A program made the translations under genes and the position numbers. Under the pieces are notes generated by a model. The model did no database searches. It had not been told where the DNA came from and saw nothing but the letters and a program-made list of their open reading frames with translations. A stretch of 64,000 nt of DNA from contig NZ_RXNS01000016.1 in the NCBI RefSeq assembly GCF_003966155.1, positions 1 through 64,000 on the forward strand. The letters run 5' to 3'. Source of the stretch: Halomonas nitroreducens (GTDB taxonomy: Bacteria > Pseudomonadota > Gammaproteobacteria > Pseudomonadales > Halomonadaceae). Positions 47,155-55,919 of this stretch are shown here, one piece after another (position 1 is the stretch's first letter; each line of letters starts with the position of its first letter).

Positions 47155-47338
47155 GCCGAAAACCTCCATGGGATGGGGAAACGCGGCGTGCCGGCCGGCA
47201 CTTCCCTGTCAGATCGGCGATAGGCATGAGAAGTATAGTCAACGCTTTTCCTACGCCGCCATGCCAAAGAATGGCTAGACTGCCTAGGACACAGTCTCGC
47301 TCGGCACCTCACCCGCATGCCGGGACAAGGATGATGCG
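47155..47338. promoter_or_regulatory. Divergent promoter region of the heme-enzyme cluster
   Basis: The 184 bases between the peroxidase and the membrane-protein gene carry promoters for both arms of the cluster. A moderately AT-rich patch at 47225-47252 includes TTGACT on the minus strand (complement of 47237-47242), a possible -35, but no well-spaced -10 was found. No clear operator dyad was identified. Confidence 0.4.
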
Positions 47339-48610
47339 ATGGTCACGCAGTCGGCGTTGAACCTGGTGCTGCCCGTCCGCCCGGGCCACGCGGCTCTCCT
47401 CGAGGAGTCGCTGGCGACCCTGCGTCGCGATCCGGCCGACAATCCCATCCTGCCCTTTGGCCAACTGGAGGGAGTGCATTTCGCCCGCTGGGTGCTGCTG
47501 CCGGAGGCCCACCGCCGCGGCGGGCGACACTATCCGGCCCAGCTGGTGCTGACCGCCAACCTCGATGGTGACGCCATGGCGGCACTGGACGCCATCGTCA
47601 CCCTGGGAGGAGCGCCCCTGCGTGCGATGCTCGCCCACTGCGCCGACTTTCCCGCAGGTGCCGATGACGGGGCGACGCGGGCCTACCTGGCCGTGCATCG
47701 CCAGCGGGTGGGGGCCTTCTACGTCAATACCCTGGGGCGCAGCCTGGCCCAGGTGAGCCTCGAGGCCCGTCTGCACGCCGCCCTCCAGCAGCACCTGGAT
47801 GGCGGCGACTGGCAGGGGCGTTCGCCTCGCCAGGTCCGCCAGGCGCTGATCGACTTCGTCGCCGGCCGCGACGACCTCCGCGAGGCGCTGTCGCCGGCGG
47901 CGGGGCCGACTCCCTGGCGCTGGCTGCGAGGCTGGCTGGTGCTGGGAGCGGTCGCCCTGGCGGGGCTGGTCCTGGCCGTGCTGCTGCTGCCCCTGACCCT
48001 GCTGGCCCTGGTGGTGCTGCGCCTGCACGAGATGGCCAATGCACCCCACAACCTTCGCCCCCGGGATGCCCGGGTGCGGGCCCTCGAGGCCGACGAGGAT
48101 CACGGCGTGCACAACCAGCTGTCCGCGGTGGGACACATCCAGGCGGGCCCCTTTCGTCGGGGGATCCTGCGGGTCGCGCTGTGGCTGCTGCAGTTCGCCG
48201 TCTCCCATGTCTTCTACCGGGGCAAGCTCGCCGAGATCGATACCATCCACTTCGCCCGCTGGGTGGTCATCGACCGGGGCGAGCGGGTGGTGTTCTTCAG
48301 CAACTTCGACGGTAGTCCCGAGAGCTACCAGGACGACTTCATCGAACGCGTCGCCTTCGGGCTGAACCTGGTGTTCAGCAACGGCCAGGGCTGGCCGCGC
48401 ACGCGCTGGTTGCTGTTCGGTGGCGCCTCCGACGAACAGGCCTTCAAGGCCTACTACCGCGACCATCAGGTGCCCACGGCGGTGTGGTATCGGGCGCCGG
48501 CCTATGCCGGGCTGACCGCGGTCAACCTGGCCAACAACGCGGCCATCCGGGCGGGGCTCTCGGGGGCCATGAGCGATGCCGGGTGCCGAGCCTGGCTGCA
48601 ACGGTTCTGA
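47339..48610 (+). CDS. Membrane protein with a duplicated soluble module, family unknown
   Basis: The 423-residue protein has a soluble part (1-195), a hydrophobic double span at about 198-228 (WLVLGAVALAGLVLAVLLLP onward) and a second soluble part (230-423). Both parts contain the same landmark: GVHFARWVLL at 46-54 and TIHFARWVVI at 303-311, each followed by strands and N-(L/F)-D-G (NLDGD at 74, NFDGS at 322). This points to an internal duplication, probably of a ferredoxin-like alpha/beta module such as in DyP peroxidases. It starts the plus-strand arm and ends four bases before the DyP fusion. Function unknown; no metal or heme ligand is obvious. Confidence 0.7.
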   Translation: MVTQSALNLVLPVRPGHAALLEESLATLRRDPADNPILPFGQLEGVHFARWVLLPEAHRRGGRHYPAQLVLTANLDGDAMAALDAIVTLGGAPLRAMLAHCADFPAGADDGATRAYLAVHRQRVGAFYVNTLGRSLAQVSLEARLHAALQQHLDGGDWQGRSPRQVRQALIDFVAGRDDLREALSPAAGPTPWRWLRGWLVLGAVALAGLVLAVLLLPLTLLALVVLRLHEMANAPHNLRPRDARVRALEADEDHGVHNQLSAVGHIQAGPFRRGILRVALWLLQFAVSHVFYRGKLAEIDTIHFARWVVIDRGERVVFFSNFDGSPESYQDDFIERVAFGLNLVFSNGQGWPRTRWLLFGGASDEQAFKAYYRDHQVPTAVWYRAPAYAGLTAVNLANNAAIRAGLSGAMSDAGCRAWLQRF

Positions 48611-48614
48611 TGTC

Positions 48615-51326
48615 ATGTCCAGTCTCGAATTCGACGATATCCAGGGCATCGTCCTCAGTGGTTACGGGGAGCTGCCCCATGCCGCCTTCCTGATGCTGCA
48701 CTTCGGCGAGCCGGAGGCGGCCCGGGAGTGGGTGGGGACGATGGCGCAACGGGTCGCCACCGGCGACGCGGGACGGCCCGTCAGGGATGAGGGGCGGCTG
48801 CAGCTGGCCTTCAGCTGGCCGGGTCTGGCCCACCTGGAGCTGTCCTGGCAGGCCCTGAAGGGGTTTTCCCGGGAGTTCCGCGAGGGGCTCGCCGGCTCCC
48901 TCCGACGCAGCCGGGTGCTGGGCGACTGCGAGGAAAGCGCTCCCGCCGGCTGGCGCTGGGGAGGGCCCGAGGCGCCGGCGATCCACGCCCTGCTGATGGT
49001 CTACGCGGCGACCCCGCGCAGCCTGGAGGCCCAGATCGCGCGGCAGCGCGAGGCCCTGGAGGCGGCCGACATCCGCGTGCGCGAGACCCTGGAGAGCCGG
49101 CCCCTGCCGGGTGCCAAGGAACATTTCGGCTTTCGCGACGGCATCTCCCAGCCCAAGCTGGCCGGGGTCAGCAACAGCCAGGATCCGCGTCACCGGGTGG
49201 CGGCGGGGGAATTCGTGCTCGGCTACCCCAACGAGCGCGGCCAGTACACCGCCCGGCCCCTGGTGTCGCCCATCGAGGACCCCAACGACCTGCTGCCCGA
49301 GGTGGCCGACGGCGAGGCCCGCGACCTGGGGCGCAACGGCAGCTACCTGGTGTTCCGCCAGCTGAGCCAGGACGTTCACGGCTTCTGGTCCTGGCTCGAC
49401 GGCCAGGCTCCGGGCAGCGAGGCGCGCCGTGCCCTGGCGGCGAAAATGGTGGGGCGCTGGCCGGACGGCACGCCGCTGGTCAGCGCCCCCGAGGGGGAGA
49501 GCGGGGCCACGCAGGCCAACGACTTCGGCTATCACCACGAGGACCCGGAGGGGCTGAAGTGTCCGCTGGGGGCCCATGTGCGGCGCACCAACCCCCGCGA
49601 CATGCTGCCGCCCAAGCCCGGCAGCCAGGACTCGCTGGCCATCAACCGCCGTCATCGGCTGTTGCGCCGTGGCCGGGTCTATGGCCCGCCCCTGGCGGAG
49701 AGCCTGGCCCCGGACGACCTGCTGGCCGCCGGCGATGACGGCGTCGAGCGGGGGCTGCTGTTCCTCTGCGTCAACGCCGATATCAGTCGCCAGTTCGAGT
49801 TCGTCCAGCAGACCTGGGTCAACAACGCCAACTTCGCCGGCCTGCACGCTGACACCGATCCGCTGATCGGCCCGCGCGGCGCGGCGCGCGAGACCTTCAC
49901 CGTGCCCGACGCGCCGGTGCGTCGACGCCATCACGGCCTGCCGCGTTTCGTCCAGGTGCGCGGTGGCGCCTATTTCTTCCTGCCGGGCCGCCGGGCCCTG
50001 CGCTACCTCGCCGCGCCGCCCCCGGGCCTGACGACCCGGACCAGCGCCCCCGCGGCCCCTGCCACCCTGCTCCCGGATACCTGGTGGCTACGCGCCGGGC
50101 GGGGCTTCAACCGGGCGGTACAGCAGGGCATCGTGCTGACGCGGCGCTGCACGACGCTGCGCAACGGCCTCGACCGCCTTGTCCAGAAGCCGGCCACCGA
50201 CTGGCTGCAGAGCAGGATCCGTCGGCGCCGGCAACGCCTGGGCATCGACGCCGACCTGGCCATCGCCGAGGAGCGGATCCTGCCCGAGGAGGCCGAGGTC
50301 ACCCGGCGCATCACCGAGCGGATGAGCGCCTTCCTGCTGCACACCTACCGGCATGGCACCGCCGAGCGGGCCGGCAACACCAAGACCTATGGCCTGCTCG
50401 AGGCTGAGTTCGAGGTGCTGGCGCTGCCGCCGGCCTTGCGCTGCGGCCTGTTCGCGGCGCCGGGCCGCTACCATGCCTGGGTGCGCTTCGGTGGCCCCGG
50501 GCCGCGGGTCACGCCGGACATCCGCAACAACGGCGTGCTGAGCCTGGGGGTCAAGGTGACCGGCGTGCCGGGGGAGACGCTGCTCGACGACGAGGCCCAC
50601 ACCCAGGACTTCTCGGCGATCAGTGCCCCCACCTTCACCACGCCCGATGTCTACGAGAATGCCAAGCTGCAGCGCCTGATCGGCGCGGAGATGCCGGTGT
50701 GGTACTTCCTCAACCCCTTCGACTCCCACTACCGGGACATGCTGTTGCAGGCCCTCTATGCCAAGGCCCACGGCAGTCCCTTCGAGACCGACTACTGGAG
50801 CTGCGTGCCCTACCTCTTCGGCGAGGGCCGGGCGATCAAGTATCGGTTCGTGCCGATGCTGGCAGAGCGCTCCCCCGTGCCACTGCCGGCGCCGGACGAC
50901 TACCTGCGGGAGGCCATGCAGCGCACGCTCGCCTCGTCCGCGGAGGTGGTCTTCGAGATGCGTATCCAGTGCCAGGAAGACCCCGTGACCATGCCCATCG
51001 AGGATGCCTCGGTGATCTGGAGCTCGCCGGAGATTCCGGTGGCCACCCTGCGCATTCCGGCGCAGGCCTTCGCCACCCCGGAGCGCGAGCGCCTGGCCCG
51101 CGAGCTGACCATCAATCCCTGGCACGCCTTGCCCGAACACCGGCCGCTGGGCAACCAGAACCGAGCCCGTCGGGAGATCTATTATGCGACCTCCCGGGTG
51201 CGACAGCGCATCAACGGCGAGAGCCACTTCATTCCCGACGCGGAGGCGTCGCGTCGGCGCAGTGAAGACGCGCATGCAGGCCATGGACGCGCCGGTCGAG
51301 TCCCGGAACGGGGCCGTCCACCCTGA
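48615..51326 (+). CDS. DyP-type peroxidase fused to a catalase-like domain
   Basis: The 903-residue protein has an N-terminal DyP peroxidase domain (about 1-465): start LEFDDIQGIVLSGYGELPHA, catalytic GFRDG at 172-176 with its Asp, and the proximal His321 in CPLGAHVRRTNPRD. After a linker of about 90 residues comes a catalase-like domain (about 555-870) related to the lipoprotein at 43073: RAGNTKTYGLLEAEF, CGLFAAPGRYHAWVRFGG, IQCQEDPVTMPIEDASVIW, and ARREIYYATSRVR with a candidate heme Tyr856. The distal His position reads Asn (Asn588). No signal peptide, so cytoplasmic, unlike the minus-strand arm. The last 33 residues overlap the converging deaminase gene. Confidence 0.88.
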   Translation: MSSLEFDDIQGIVLSGYGELPHAAFLMLHFGEPEAAREWVGTMAQRVATGDAGRPVRDEGRLQLAFSWPGLAHLELSWQALKGFSREFREGLAGSLRRSRVLGDCEESAPAGWRWGGPEAPAIHALLMVYAATPRSLEAQIARQREALEAADIRVRETLESRPLPGAKEHFGFRDGISQPKLAGVSNSQDPRHRVAAGEFVLGYPNERGQYTARPLVSPIEDPNDLLPEVADGEARDLGRNGSYLVFRQLSQDVHGFWSWLDGQAPGSEARRALAAKMVGRWPDGTPLVSAPEGESGATQANDFGYHHEDPEGLKCPLGAHVRRTNPRDMLPPKPGSQDSLAINRRHRLLRRGRVYGPPLAESLAPDDLLAAGDDGVERGLLFLCVNADISRQFEFVQQTWVNNANFAGLHADTDPLIGPRGAARETFTVPDAPVRRRHHGLPRFVQVRGGAYFFLPGRRALRYLAAPPPGLTTRTSAPAAPATLLPDTWWLRAGRGFNRAVQQGIVLTRRCTTLRNGLDRLVQKPATDWLQSRIRRRRQRLGIDADLAIAEERILPEEAEVTRRITERMSAFLLHTYRHGTAERAGNTKTYGLLEAEFEVLALPPALRCGLFAAPGRYHAWVRFGGPGPRVTPDIRNNGVLSLGVKVTGVPGETLLDDEAHTQDFSAISAPTFTTPDVYENAKLQRLIGAEMPVWYFLNPFDSHYRDMLLQALYAKAHGSPFETDYWSCVPYLFGEGRAIKYRFVPMLAERSPVPLPAPDDYLREAMQRTLASSAEVVFEMRIQCQEDPVTMPIEDASVIWSSPEIPVATLRIPAQAFATPERERLARELTINPWHALPEHRPLGNQNRARREIYYATSRVRQRINGESHFIPDAEASRRRSEDAHAGHGRAGRVPERGRPP

Positions 51327-51729
51327 CGCCGGGCACGACCCGCTGGATCGGCAAGGGCGCCACCGGGGGCGGGGCGACGCCCATGGCGCTCAGCCAGTCG
51401 ACGAGCTGTGCGGCGGAACTGGCGTAGACGATGCGCCCCAGCCCGACCCAGCCATGGGCGGCGGCACACATCGGACAGTGCTCGCCGGAGGTGTAGACCG
51501 TGGCTGCTGCGCGCTCCTCCGGGCTCAGGTGCGCGGCGGCCCAGCGGGCGATGGCGCATTCGGGGTGACGGGTCGCGTCCCCGTCAGCGATGCGGTTGCG
51601 GTCCTCGAACAGTACCCGGCCGTCGGCGTCCACCAGCCGCGAGCCGAAGGGCTCATCGCCGGCCGCCAGTGCCTCTTCGGCCAGTTGCACGCAGCGTTCG
51701 AGATGGGGGATGTCGTCATCACGAATCAT
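51229..51729 (-). CDS. Nucleoside/guanine deaminase-family protein
   Basis: The 166-residue protein has the cytidine-deaminase fold zinc site: TRHPECAIARW (His and catalytic Glu) and SGEHCPMCAAA (two Cys), as in guanine deaminases and related nucleoside deaminases. The N-terminus DDIPHLERCVQLAEEALAAG and GDEPFG are typical. The usual proton-shuttling TEPCPMC reads GEHCPMC here. Its C-terminal 33 codons overlap the end of the DyP fusion on the other strand by 98 bases. Substrate uncertain. Confidence 0.85.
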   Translation of the reverse strand: MIRDDDIPHLERCVQLAEEALAAGDEPFGSRLVDADGRVLFEDRNRIADGDATRHPECAIARWAAAHLSPEERAAATVYTSGEHCPMCAAAHGWVGLGRIVYASSAAQLVDWLSAMGVAPPPVAPLPIQRVVPGVRVDGPVPGLDRRVHGLHARLHCADATPPRRE

Positions 51730-51852
51730 CGTGCCGTCTCCTCCAGAATGACCGGTGTCCGGGCAGTCTACCCCCTCGGCATGGTGCCCGGGGAGTGTCG
51801 CCGAGCGCAGCTGTCCGTGTCCGGTCGCGTGCGGATCGATCGGCGGTGACCT

Positions 51853-52077
51853 GTGCTAGCTTCAAGGGCAGCGACCGGGCCGATCCCGGGCGCGGTGTTC
51901 TCCTGCGAGCGGCGGGGTCGCGACGTCCACGAGGCACTCGATAGCAAGTGCTGTCCCCGGCGCCGCGCCGAGGAGGCGCATCGCCAGGTTTTCTTCTACG
52001 TCCATGGCGGTCGGCGGTTGCCCGAGGAGGTGTTCGTCCTCGCCCGGCGGCTGACCATTCTCAAGGAGCGCCGATGA
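51853..52077 (+). CDS. Doubtful 74-residue reading frame coupled to the lysozyme-like gene
   Basis: A GTG-started frame runs from 51853 and its stop overlaps the ATG of the next gene by four bases (ATGA). The product is basic (FFYVHGGRRLPEEVFVLARR near its end) and I recognise no family. The coupling suggests it could be translated, but codon use is inconclusive and no good ribosome site is seen. If it is not real, 51730-52073 (344 bases) holds no gene I can support; the deaminase promoter should lie there. Confidence 0.3.
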   Translation: MLASRAATGPIPGAVFSCERRGRDVHEALDSKCCPRRRAEEAHRQVFFYVHGGRRLPEEVFVLARRLTILKERR

Positions 52078-52874
52078 GCATCCCCCTGACCCCAGTACTG
52101 CGCGAAGAGTATGAGCGGCTCTTCGAGACTTGTGACATCCGTCCGGAACGTGCCCGCGGCGTCGAGCAGGCCGCCGAGCGATTGATCGAGCATCGTGACC
52201 GCTACCGGGAGGTCGGTGAACGCCAAGGCGTGCCCTGGGTGTTCGTGGGACTCGTCCACCAGATGGAGACCAGTGGCGACTTCGGTCGTCACCTGCACAA
52301 CGGCGACCCGCTCACCGACCGCACCGTGCATGTGCCCGTCGGTCGACCACGGCGTGGCTCGCCGCCCTTCCGCTGGGAAGACAGCGCCGTGGATGCCCTG
52401 GCCATGAAACGGCTCAATCGGCACAGCGACTGGAGCCTGGCCGGGCAGCTCTACCAGTTCGAGAAGTACAACGGCTGGGGATATCGGCGCTTCCACCCGG
52501 AAGTGCTTTCGCCCTACCTGTGGAGTTTCTCTACCCACTATGACCGCGGCAAGTACGTGAGCGATGGCCGTTGGTCGGATACCGCCGTCGCCCGTCAACC
52601 AGGGGCGGCGGTGATCCTGCGGCGCCTGGCCGAGCTAGGAGAGGCGGCCTTCCCCGAGCAGCATCGTCGGGGACCGGTGACGCCCTTGGTGCCGCGTTAC
52701 TCGATGCGGCGTCCCTCGCAGGCCGAGAGCCTGTCCCGGGTGGAGGCCCTGCAGCGCTGGTTGAACACCTTCCCGAGCCTGTTCGTCGGGGTGGATGGGG
52801 TGCCGGGACCTCGCACCTCCGAGGCCTATCGGCTGGCCACCGGCCACTACCTGCCCGGTGATCCGCGGGCTTGA
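52074..52874 (+). CDS. Lysozyme-like protein with C-terminal peptidoglycan-binding domain
   Basis: The 266-residue protein has a lysozyme-like fold with the candidate catalytic Glu in LVHQMETSGDFGRHLHNGDPL, then QLYQFEKYNGWGYRRFH and a C-terminal PG-binding module (ALQRWLNTFPSLFVGVDG, PGPRTSEAYRLATG). Such proteins cut or bind murein. No signal peptide or membrane helix is seen, so export would need a holin or another route, or the start is wrong. ATG 52074 has AAGGAGC upstream. A motB-like fragment follows 30 bases later, which makes a decayed cell-envelope locus possible. Confidence 0.75.
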   Translation: MSIPLTPVLREEYERLFETCDIRPERARGVEQAAERLIEHRDRYREVGERQGVPWVFVGLVHQMETSGDFGRHLHNGDPLTDRTVHVPVGRPRRGSPPFRWEDSAVDALAMKRLNRHSDWSLAGQLYQFEKYNGWGYRRFHPEVLSPYLWSFSTHYDRGKYVSDGRWSDTAVARQPGAAVILRRLAELGEAAFPEQHRRGPVTPLVPRYSMRRPSQAESLSRVEALQRWLNTFPSLFVGVDGVPGPRTSEAYRLATGHYLPGDPRA

Positions 52875-52904
52875 TCGGTATCATACCTTTGTTTCTAATT
52901 CGTG

Positions 52905-53306
52905 ATGCGATTCCAGGAGAAGAGCACCTTCCCGTCCGGGGCCGCCCGGGTGCTATTGCCCTTCGCCGCGCTCCTGCAGGACATATCGCGGGTGCTGGAA
53001 GATGTCCCGGGGATCATCGAGGTCGATGGTCACACCGACGATGTTCCCATCAGCGGCAGCCGTTACGCCAGCAACTGGGACCTTTCGGCGGTCCGGGCCT
53101 CGTCGGTGGCCAAGGTTCTGCTGTCGGATTCCGGCCTGGAGCTACAGCGTCTGGTGGTGCGAGGCTTCGCCGATACCCGCCCGCTGGCCGATAACCGATC
53201 CGCCGAGGGGCGTGCCCGGAACCGGCGCGTGGAGATCGCCATCGACCTCGGCGAGTCGGACGCACCCCGAGGCACCATCGGGTTCAGGGAGCTGTCCGTT
53301 GGCTGA
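52905..53306 (+). pseudogene. MotB/OmpA-like peptidoglycan-binding domain fragment
   Basis: The reading frame encodes a full OmpA-type domain (VLEDVPGIIEVDGHTDDVPI, SNWDLSAVRASSVAKVLL, GRARNRRVEIAIDLGE), as in the C-terminal half of MotB. The N-terminal plug and membrane helix of MotB are missing, and MRFQEKSTFPSGAAR is where a MotB protein would already be well inside its periplasmic part. No motA is near and no ribosome site precedes the first ATG. I read it as a 5'-truncated motB relic, though a free small domain is possible. Confidence 0.65.
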
Positions 53307-53317
53307 GCCCAAGCAGC

Positions 53318-53944
53318 TCAGGCGTCCGGCAGCGGCGGTACCAATCCCAGAGCCGTGACCATGCGCACCAGTTCCGCGAGGTTGGCGGCACCGAGCGCCT
53401 TCATGGCCCTCAACCGGTAGATTTCCACGGTCTTGGCGCTGATCGCCAGATGTGCGGCGATCTCCCGACTGGTCATGCCTTCCGCCACATGGACCAGGAT
53501 CTGGCGCTCCTTGGGGCGCAGGGCGTCGAACCGGGCTTGAAGGGCCTCGCGACGGGCGCGCTCGTGGCGACGTCGCTGGTACTCGGTCAGGGCCTGCTGG
53601 ACCAGGTCGATGAGCTGCTGATGGTTGAAGGGCTTCTCGATGAAGTCGAAGGCGCCGGCCTTCAGGGCGGTGACCGCCATGGGTACGTCGCCGTGGCCCG
53701 TCATGAAGATTACCGGGGCATCGTCGCCGCGCTCGCCCAGGCGCTGCTGGACCTGCAGCCCCGAGAGGCCGGGCATGCGCACGTCGAGCAGGACCAGGTC
53801 ATGGGCCTCGGGCCCGGCGGCGAGAAAGGCCTCGCCATCCGCGTAGGGCTGGGGGCTCAAGCCCACCGATTCGAGCAGCCAGCTGAGGGATTCGCGCAGG
53901 GCCTCGTTGTCGTCGACGACGGCGATGCGGGGGGACTCGGTCAC
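53318..53944 (-). CDS. Response regulator, FixJ/NarL-type (receiver plus LuxR HTH)
   Basis: The 208-residue protein has a receiver domain with acidic pocket Asp11-Asp12, phospho-acceptor Asp54 (VLLDVRMPG) and Lys104 (FIEKPF), and a C-terminal LuxR-type helix-turn-helix (LRPKERQILVHVAEGMTSRE, AISAKTVEIYRLRAMKAL). This arrangement is FixJ/TtrR/TodT-like. The likely kinase is encoded at 55920-57464 on the same strand, with phaC between them on the other strand. It follows the motB fragment in a convergent arrangement. Confidence 0.9.
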   Translation of the reverse strand: MTESPRIAVVDDNEALRESLSWLLESVGLSPQPYADGEAFLAAGPEAHDLVLLDVRMPGLSGLQVQQRLGERGDDAPVIFMTGHGDVPMAVTALKAGAFDFIEKPFNHQQLIDLVQQALTEYQRRRHERARREALQARFDALRPKERQILVHVAEGMTSREIAAHLAISAKTVEIYRLRAMKALGAANLAELVRMVTALGLVPPLPDA

Positions 53945-54118
53945 ACGGGGACTCCGGTGATGGCAAGGCGGTACGGGGCGCAGCAGCAGTGTACCTCCTG
54001 GCGCCGTCTTCGGCCACGCAACCGGAAGGCACAGCAGATTAGCGCCAAGTCCGACAGGCTCCTAGCCTGTGAAAGGCGGCCGTCACCGGCGACCGACGAG
54101 ACGACTGGGAGGTGATAG

Positions 54119-55912
54119 ATGATGCGGTATTTTCCCGAGCAGGCGGGCGACGCCGGGCAGGGTGGTTCGGCCGAGACGCAGCGTTCCGGATCCGACAGCC
54201 GAGCGGCCCAGACGCTGGATCGTGCCTTCAACGCCAACCTGGCACGCTGGACCGCGGGCATCTCCCCCGCGGGACTCGCCAGCCTCTATGGCGAGTGGCT
54301 GATGCACCTGGCGTTGGCACCGGGCAAGCAACTCCAGCTCGGCGAGAAGGCCATTCGCAAGACCGGGCGGATGGCCCGTTACCTGCAGCGCCTGGCCAGC
54401 GATCCTGGCTGCGAGCCCTGCATCGAGCCCATGGTGCAGGACCGTCGCTTCCGCAGTGCAGCCTGGCAGCACTGGCCCTATAGCCTGATGTACCAGTCTT
54501 TCCTGCTGACCCAGCAGTGGTGGCACAACGCCACCACCGAGGTGCCCGGCTTGCCGGAGCCGCGCGAGCAGGCGATCAACTTCGTGGTGCGCCAGTGGCT
54601 GGACCGCTGGTCGCCGTCCAACCTGCCGTGGACGAACCCGGAAGTCACCGCCGTGACGCTGGCCACTGGCGGCCAGAACCTCGTCCAGGGCTGGCGAAAC
54701 CTGACCGAGGATTGGGAGCGGGCGATATCCGGCAAGCCGCCGGTGGGGGCGGAAGGCTACCGCGTGGGCCGTGAACTCGCTGTTACTCCCGGCAAGGTGG
54801 TGTATCGCAATCACCTGATGGAGCTGATCCAGTACGCCCCCGTCACCGATCGGGTCCAGGCCGAGCCGGTGCTGATCGTCCCCGCCTGGATCATGAAGTA
54901 CTACATCCTCGACCTGCAGCCCGGGGCTTCGCTGGTGGAATACCTGGTCGGGCAGGGGCACACGGTGTTCATGATCTCCTGGCGCAACCCGGACTCCGAC
55001 GATCGCGACCTGGGCATGGCGGACTATCGTCGGTTGGGACCGATGACCGCTCTCGATGTGATCGGCGAGGTTACCGGGTGTGAGCGGGTGCATGGCGTGG
55101 GCTACTGCCTCGGTGGCACCCTGCTGTCGATCGCCGCGGCGGCGATGGCGCGGGACGGCGATGACCGCCTCGCCACTCTCACCACCCTGGCGACTCAGGT
55201 GGACTTCACCGAGGCCGGCGAGCTGATGCTGTTCATCGGCGAGAGTCAGGTCGCCTACCTGGAGAGCATGATGTGGGATCAAGGCTATCTGGACGGCTAC
55301 CAGATGGCTGGCGCCTTCCAGATCCTGCGCTCCAACGACCTGATCTGGTCGCGGCTGGTGCACGAGTACCTGCTTGGCCGGCGCCAGTCGATGAACGCAC
55401 TGATGGCGTGGAACGCCGATCTCACCCGCATGCCCTATCGCATGCACTCCGAATACCTGCGCCGGCTCTTCCTCGATAACGACCTGGCCAGCGGCCGCTA
55501 TGTAGTGGGCGGCCATCCGATAGCGATCAGCGACATTCGCGCACCGATCTGCGCCGTGGCCACCACCGGCGATCACGTGGCGCCCTGGCGCTCGGTGTAC
55601 AAGCTTCATCTGCTCGCCGATGCCGACGAGGTGACCTTCCTGCTGACCAATGGTGGCCACAACGCCGGCATCATCAGCGAGCCGGGGCATGAGGGGCGGC
55701 ACTTCCAGCAGCACACGCTGAAGGCCAGCGATCACTATCTCGATCCGGATCGCTGGCAACAGACGGCGATGACCCAGGAAGGCTCCTGGTGGCCAGCATG
55801 GCACGACTGGCTGACCGAACGTTCCTCCGGGGACGTGGCGCCGCCGCCGATGGGGGGCAAGCGTTACCCGCCCCTGATGGATGCCCCCGGCCGCTATGTG
55901 GAGATGTCCTGA
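54119..55912 (+). CDS. phaC: Polyhydroxyalkanoate synthase, class I
   Basis: The 597-residue enzyme has the PhaC N-terminal domain (NPEVTAVTLATGGQNLVQGW, PGKVVYRNHLMELIQY) and the alpha/beta hydrolase core with the lipase-like box GYCLGG (Cys330), HTVFMISWRNPD, ATTGDHVAPWRSVYKL (Asp) and NGGHNAGIISEPG (His). It polymerises 3-hydroxyacyl-CoA to storage polyester. Start at the first of two ATG codons (54119) after GGGAGGTG. Standing alone between a response regulator and a sensor kinase gene, on the opposite strand, it may be a target of that pair. Confidence 0.93.
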   Translation: MMRYFPEQAGDAGQGGSAETQRSGSDSRAAQTLDRAFNANLARWTAGISPAGLASLYGEWLMHLALAPGKQLQLGEKAIRKTGRMARYLQRLASDPGCEPCIEPMVQDRRFRSAAWQHWPYSLMYQSFLLTQQWWHNATTEVPGLPEPREQAINFVVRQWLDRWSPSNLPWTNPEVTAVTLATGGQNLVQGWRNLTEDWERAISGKPPVGAEGYRVGRELAVTPGKVVYRNHLMELIQYAPVTDRVQAEPVLIVPAWIMKYYILDLQPGASLVEYLVGQGHTVFMISWRNPDSDDRDLGMADYRRLGPMTALDVIGEVTGCERVHGVGYCLGGTLLSIAAAAMARDGDDRLATLTTLATQVDFTEAGELMLFIGESQVAYLESMMWDQGYLDGYQMAGAFQILRSNDLIWSRLVHEYLLGRRQSMNALMAWNADLTRMPYRMHSEYLRRLFLDNDLASGRYVVGGHPIAISDIRAPICAVATTGDHVAPWRSVYKLHLLADADEVTFLLTNGGHNAGIISEPGHEGRHFQQHTLKASDHYLDPDRWQQTAMTQEGSWWPAWHDWLTERSSGDVAPPPMGGKRYPPLMDAPGRYVEMS

Positions 55913-55919
55913 GCCGGGT

